64,000 nucleotides of DNA, from contig BDDD01000975.1 in NCBI GenBank assembly GCA_001972305.1, positions 150,727 through 214,726 on the forward strand. The letters run 5' to 3'. The translations under genes and the position numbers were made by a program. This DNA comes from Cephalotus follicularis (Eukaryota; Streptophyta; Magnoliopsida; Oxalidales; Cephalotaceae). The notes under the pieces are model-generated. The model did not search any database. It was not told where the DNA came from and saw only the letters and a program-made list of their open reading frames with translations. Of this stretch, positions 62,980 to 64,000 are shown piece after piece. The stretch's first letter is position 1. Each line of letters opens with the position of its first letter.

Positions 62980-64000
62980 GTTTGGTTGGTATGAAAATGA
63001 TGGAGAGAGTTAAATTGCATGCAGGTGTTTCTTTTTTACATTTAGTTTACTTGTTGTGGGGGAAGAAGATGAAAGTTTTTTTAGATCATGAGTTAATGAG
63101 AAGGAGACGTTCAAGCAATTTTTGTGGATGAAGATAAAAGTAACACTAGTATATTGCAGTTGACGTCAAAATTAAGAGACGAATTCCAAGTTAGAATGTC
63201 TCAAGATCCAAAAGAGCCGGAGATGGGAATTTGTTACTTTTGTTTATTTATTTATTTATTTTTACTGTGTGCTAAAGTGGGAGAAAGTATGCATCTGTGA
63301 CACATAAAATTTATGTGTAAAGTAGACAAAGAAGAGTCAATTATGTGTGGTAAAAATATGAGTATCGTTAGATCATAGATGTCTTAAATTATTTATAATT
63401 TTTTTTTATTGAATGATGTTGTACAATGAAAAATTTTTAGTTACCGTACATACTTAATACTTAATCAATAATATAATAATCAATAATTATTAATTTTATC
63501 TTTTATTTTATCAAATTCATTATAATATTTACGTGATTAGATAAGTACATTTAATTGGATCAAATTGGGCTAATGGTCTTGAAACAGAATACAACAAAAA
63601 GCCTTTTTAAAACTTTTATGAAGTGCAGGTAGGCTAAGGCATTGCCATTGAGATGGGCTTTGACCGTGGCATACCTAATTGCTTTTGATTTGTACTTAAT
63701 GAAGTGGGCCGAATGAAATGAAACTCTTTTGTTTCTTCTATTTTCGCCAAAAACTTGGGGTTTTTTGGGGTATTAAGGATTACACAATTTTTGTTTTACA
63801 TTGCTTTAATGCTTTTGAACAAAAATAAAACGCCTCCATGTTGATTCAACAAGCTACACACATTAATTTTTTTTATTTTTTTATGGGGACCCAAGAAGAG
63901 AAAGGAGAATTAAATCCCTTGGATGGTAGTATAGGGGTTTAGAACCTTGGTCTACACCAAAGTAATCTACACCATTTACCATTAGGCTAGGAGTGCTTTC
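62980..64000. other. Upstream region of the PMT-like gene
   Basis: AT-rich, with a (TTTA)n run near 63243-63262 and poly-T tracts. It should hold the promoter on the minus strand. No TATA box could be chosen with confidence, and no gene was found. Confidence 0.5.

Overview
This is a nuclear contig from a flowering plant, most likely a eudicot; the species cannot be named from the sequence. Three intron-rich or plant-type genes are intact: a class-3 aldehyde dehydrogenase, a secretory CPYC glutaredoxin and a PMT27-like putative methyltransferase. A fourth, single-exon gene encodes an oxidoreductase-like-domain protein. Most of the rest is decayed LTR retrotransposon, with small MITEs, one tRNA-derived SINE and AT-rich intergenic DNA. 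No rRNA, functional tRNA or CRISPR locus was seen.

Layout. (1) 1-15.9 kb holds the right halves of elements that appear stacked inside one another. They are an Athila-like Ty3/gypsy element (+ strand, 3' LTR ending near 3691), a Tat-lineage Ty3/gypsy element (- strand, gag to RT, LTR 7223-8110), a Ty1/copia element (- strand, leader, PBS and LTR 9260-11733) and a large Tekay/Del-like LTR on the + strand ending at 15887. The last carries a solo LTR at 13868-14988 with a 5-bp target duplication. (2) 16661-31409 is one Tat element on the - strand with both LTRs, gag, PR, RT, two RNase H domains, integrase and an antisense ORF. Its integrase is split by a 3.4-kb solo LTR (21991-25389) flanked by the duplication TGCTG. 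(3) 31.4-37.1 kb is a gene island with the aldehyde dehydrogenase and the oxidoreductase-like gene. (4) 37.1-47.5 kb is a remnant of a third Tat element whose antisense ORF is cut by a degenerate copia element. (5) 49.0-55.0 kb is a decayed copia element on the + strand with short LTRs, carrying a SINE. (6) 55.2-63.0 kb is a second gene island with the glutaredoxin (+) and the PMT27-like gene (-), the latter with small transposons in its 2.2-kb second intron.

The host genes are not an operon. The aldehyde dehydrogenase detoxifies aldehydes, the glutaredoxin probably acts on thiols in the secretory pathway, and the PMT-type protein is a Golgi type II membrane protein linked to wall-polysaccharide methylation. 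The most notable observations are the antisense ORF of the Tat elements, which keeps plant-type introns in two separate copies, a GC-AG intron in the aldehyde dehydrogenase gene, two LTRs carrying arrays built on a TCGAC core, and a short aromatic/WDD protein repeat in the first element. All intron boundaries come from reading splice signals and checking that the joined frames stay open; there is no transcript evidence.
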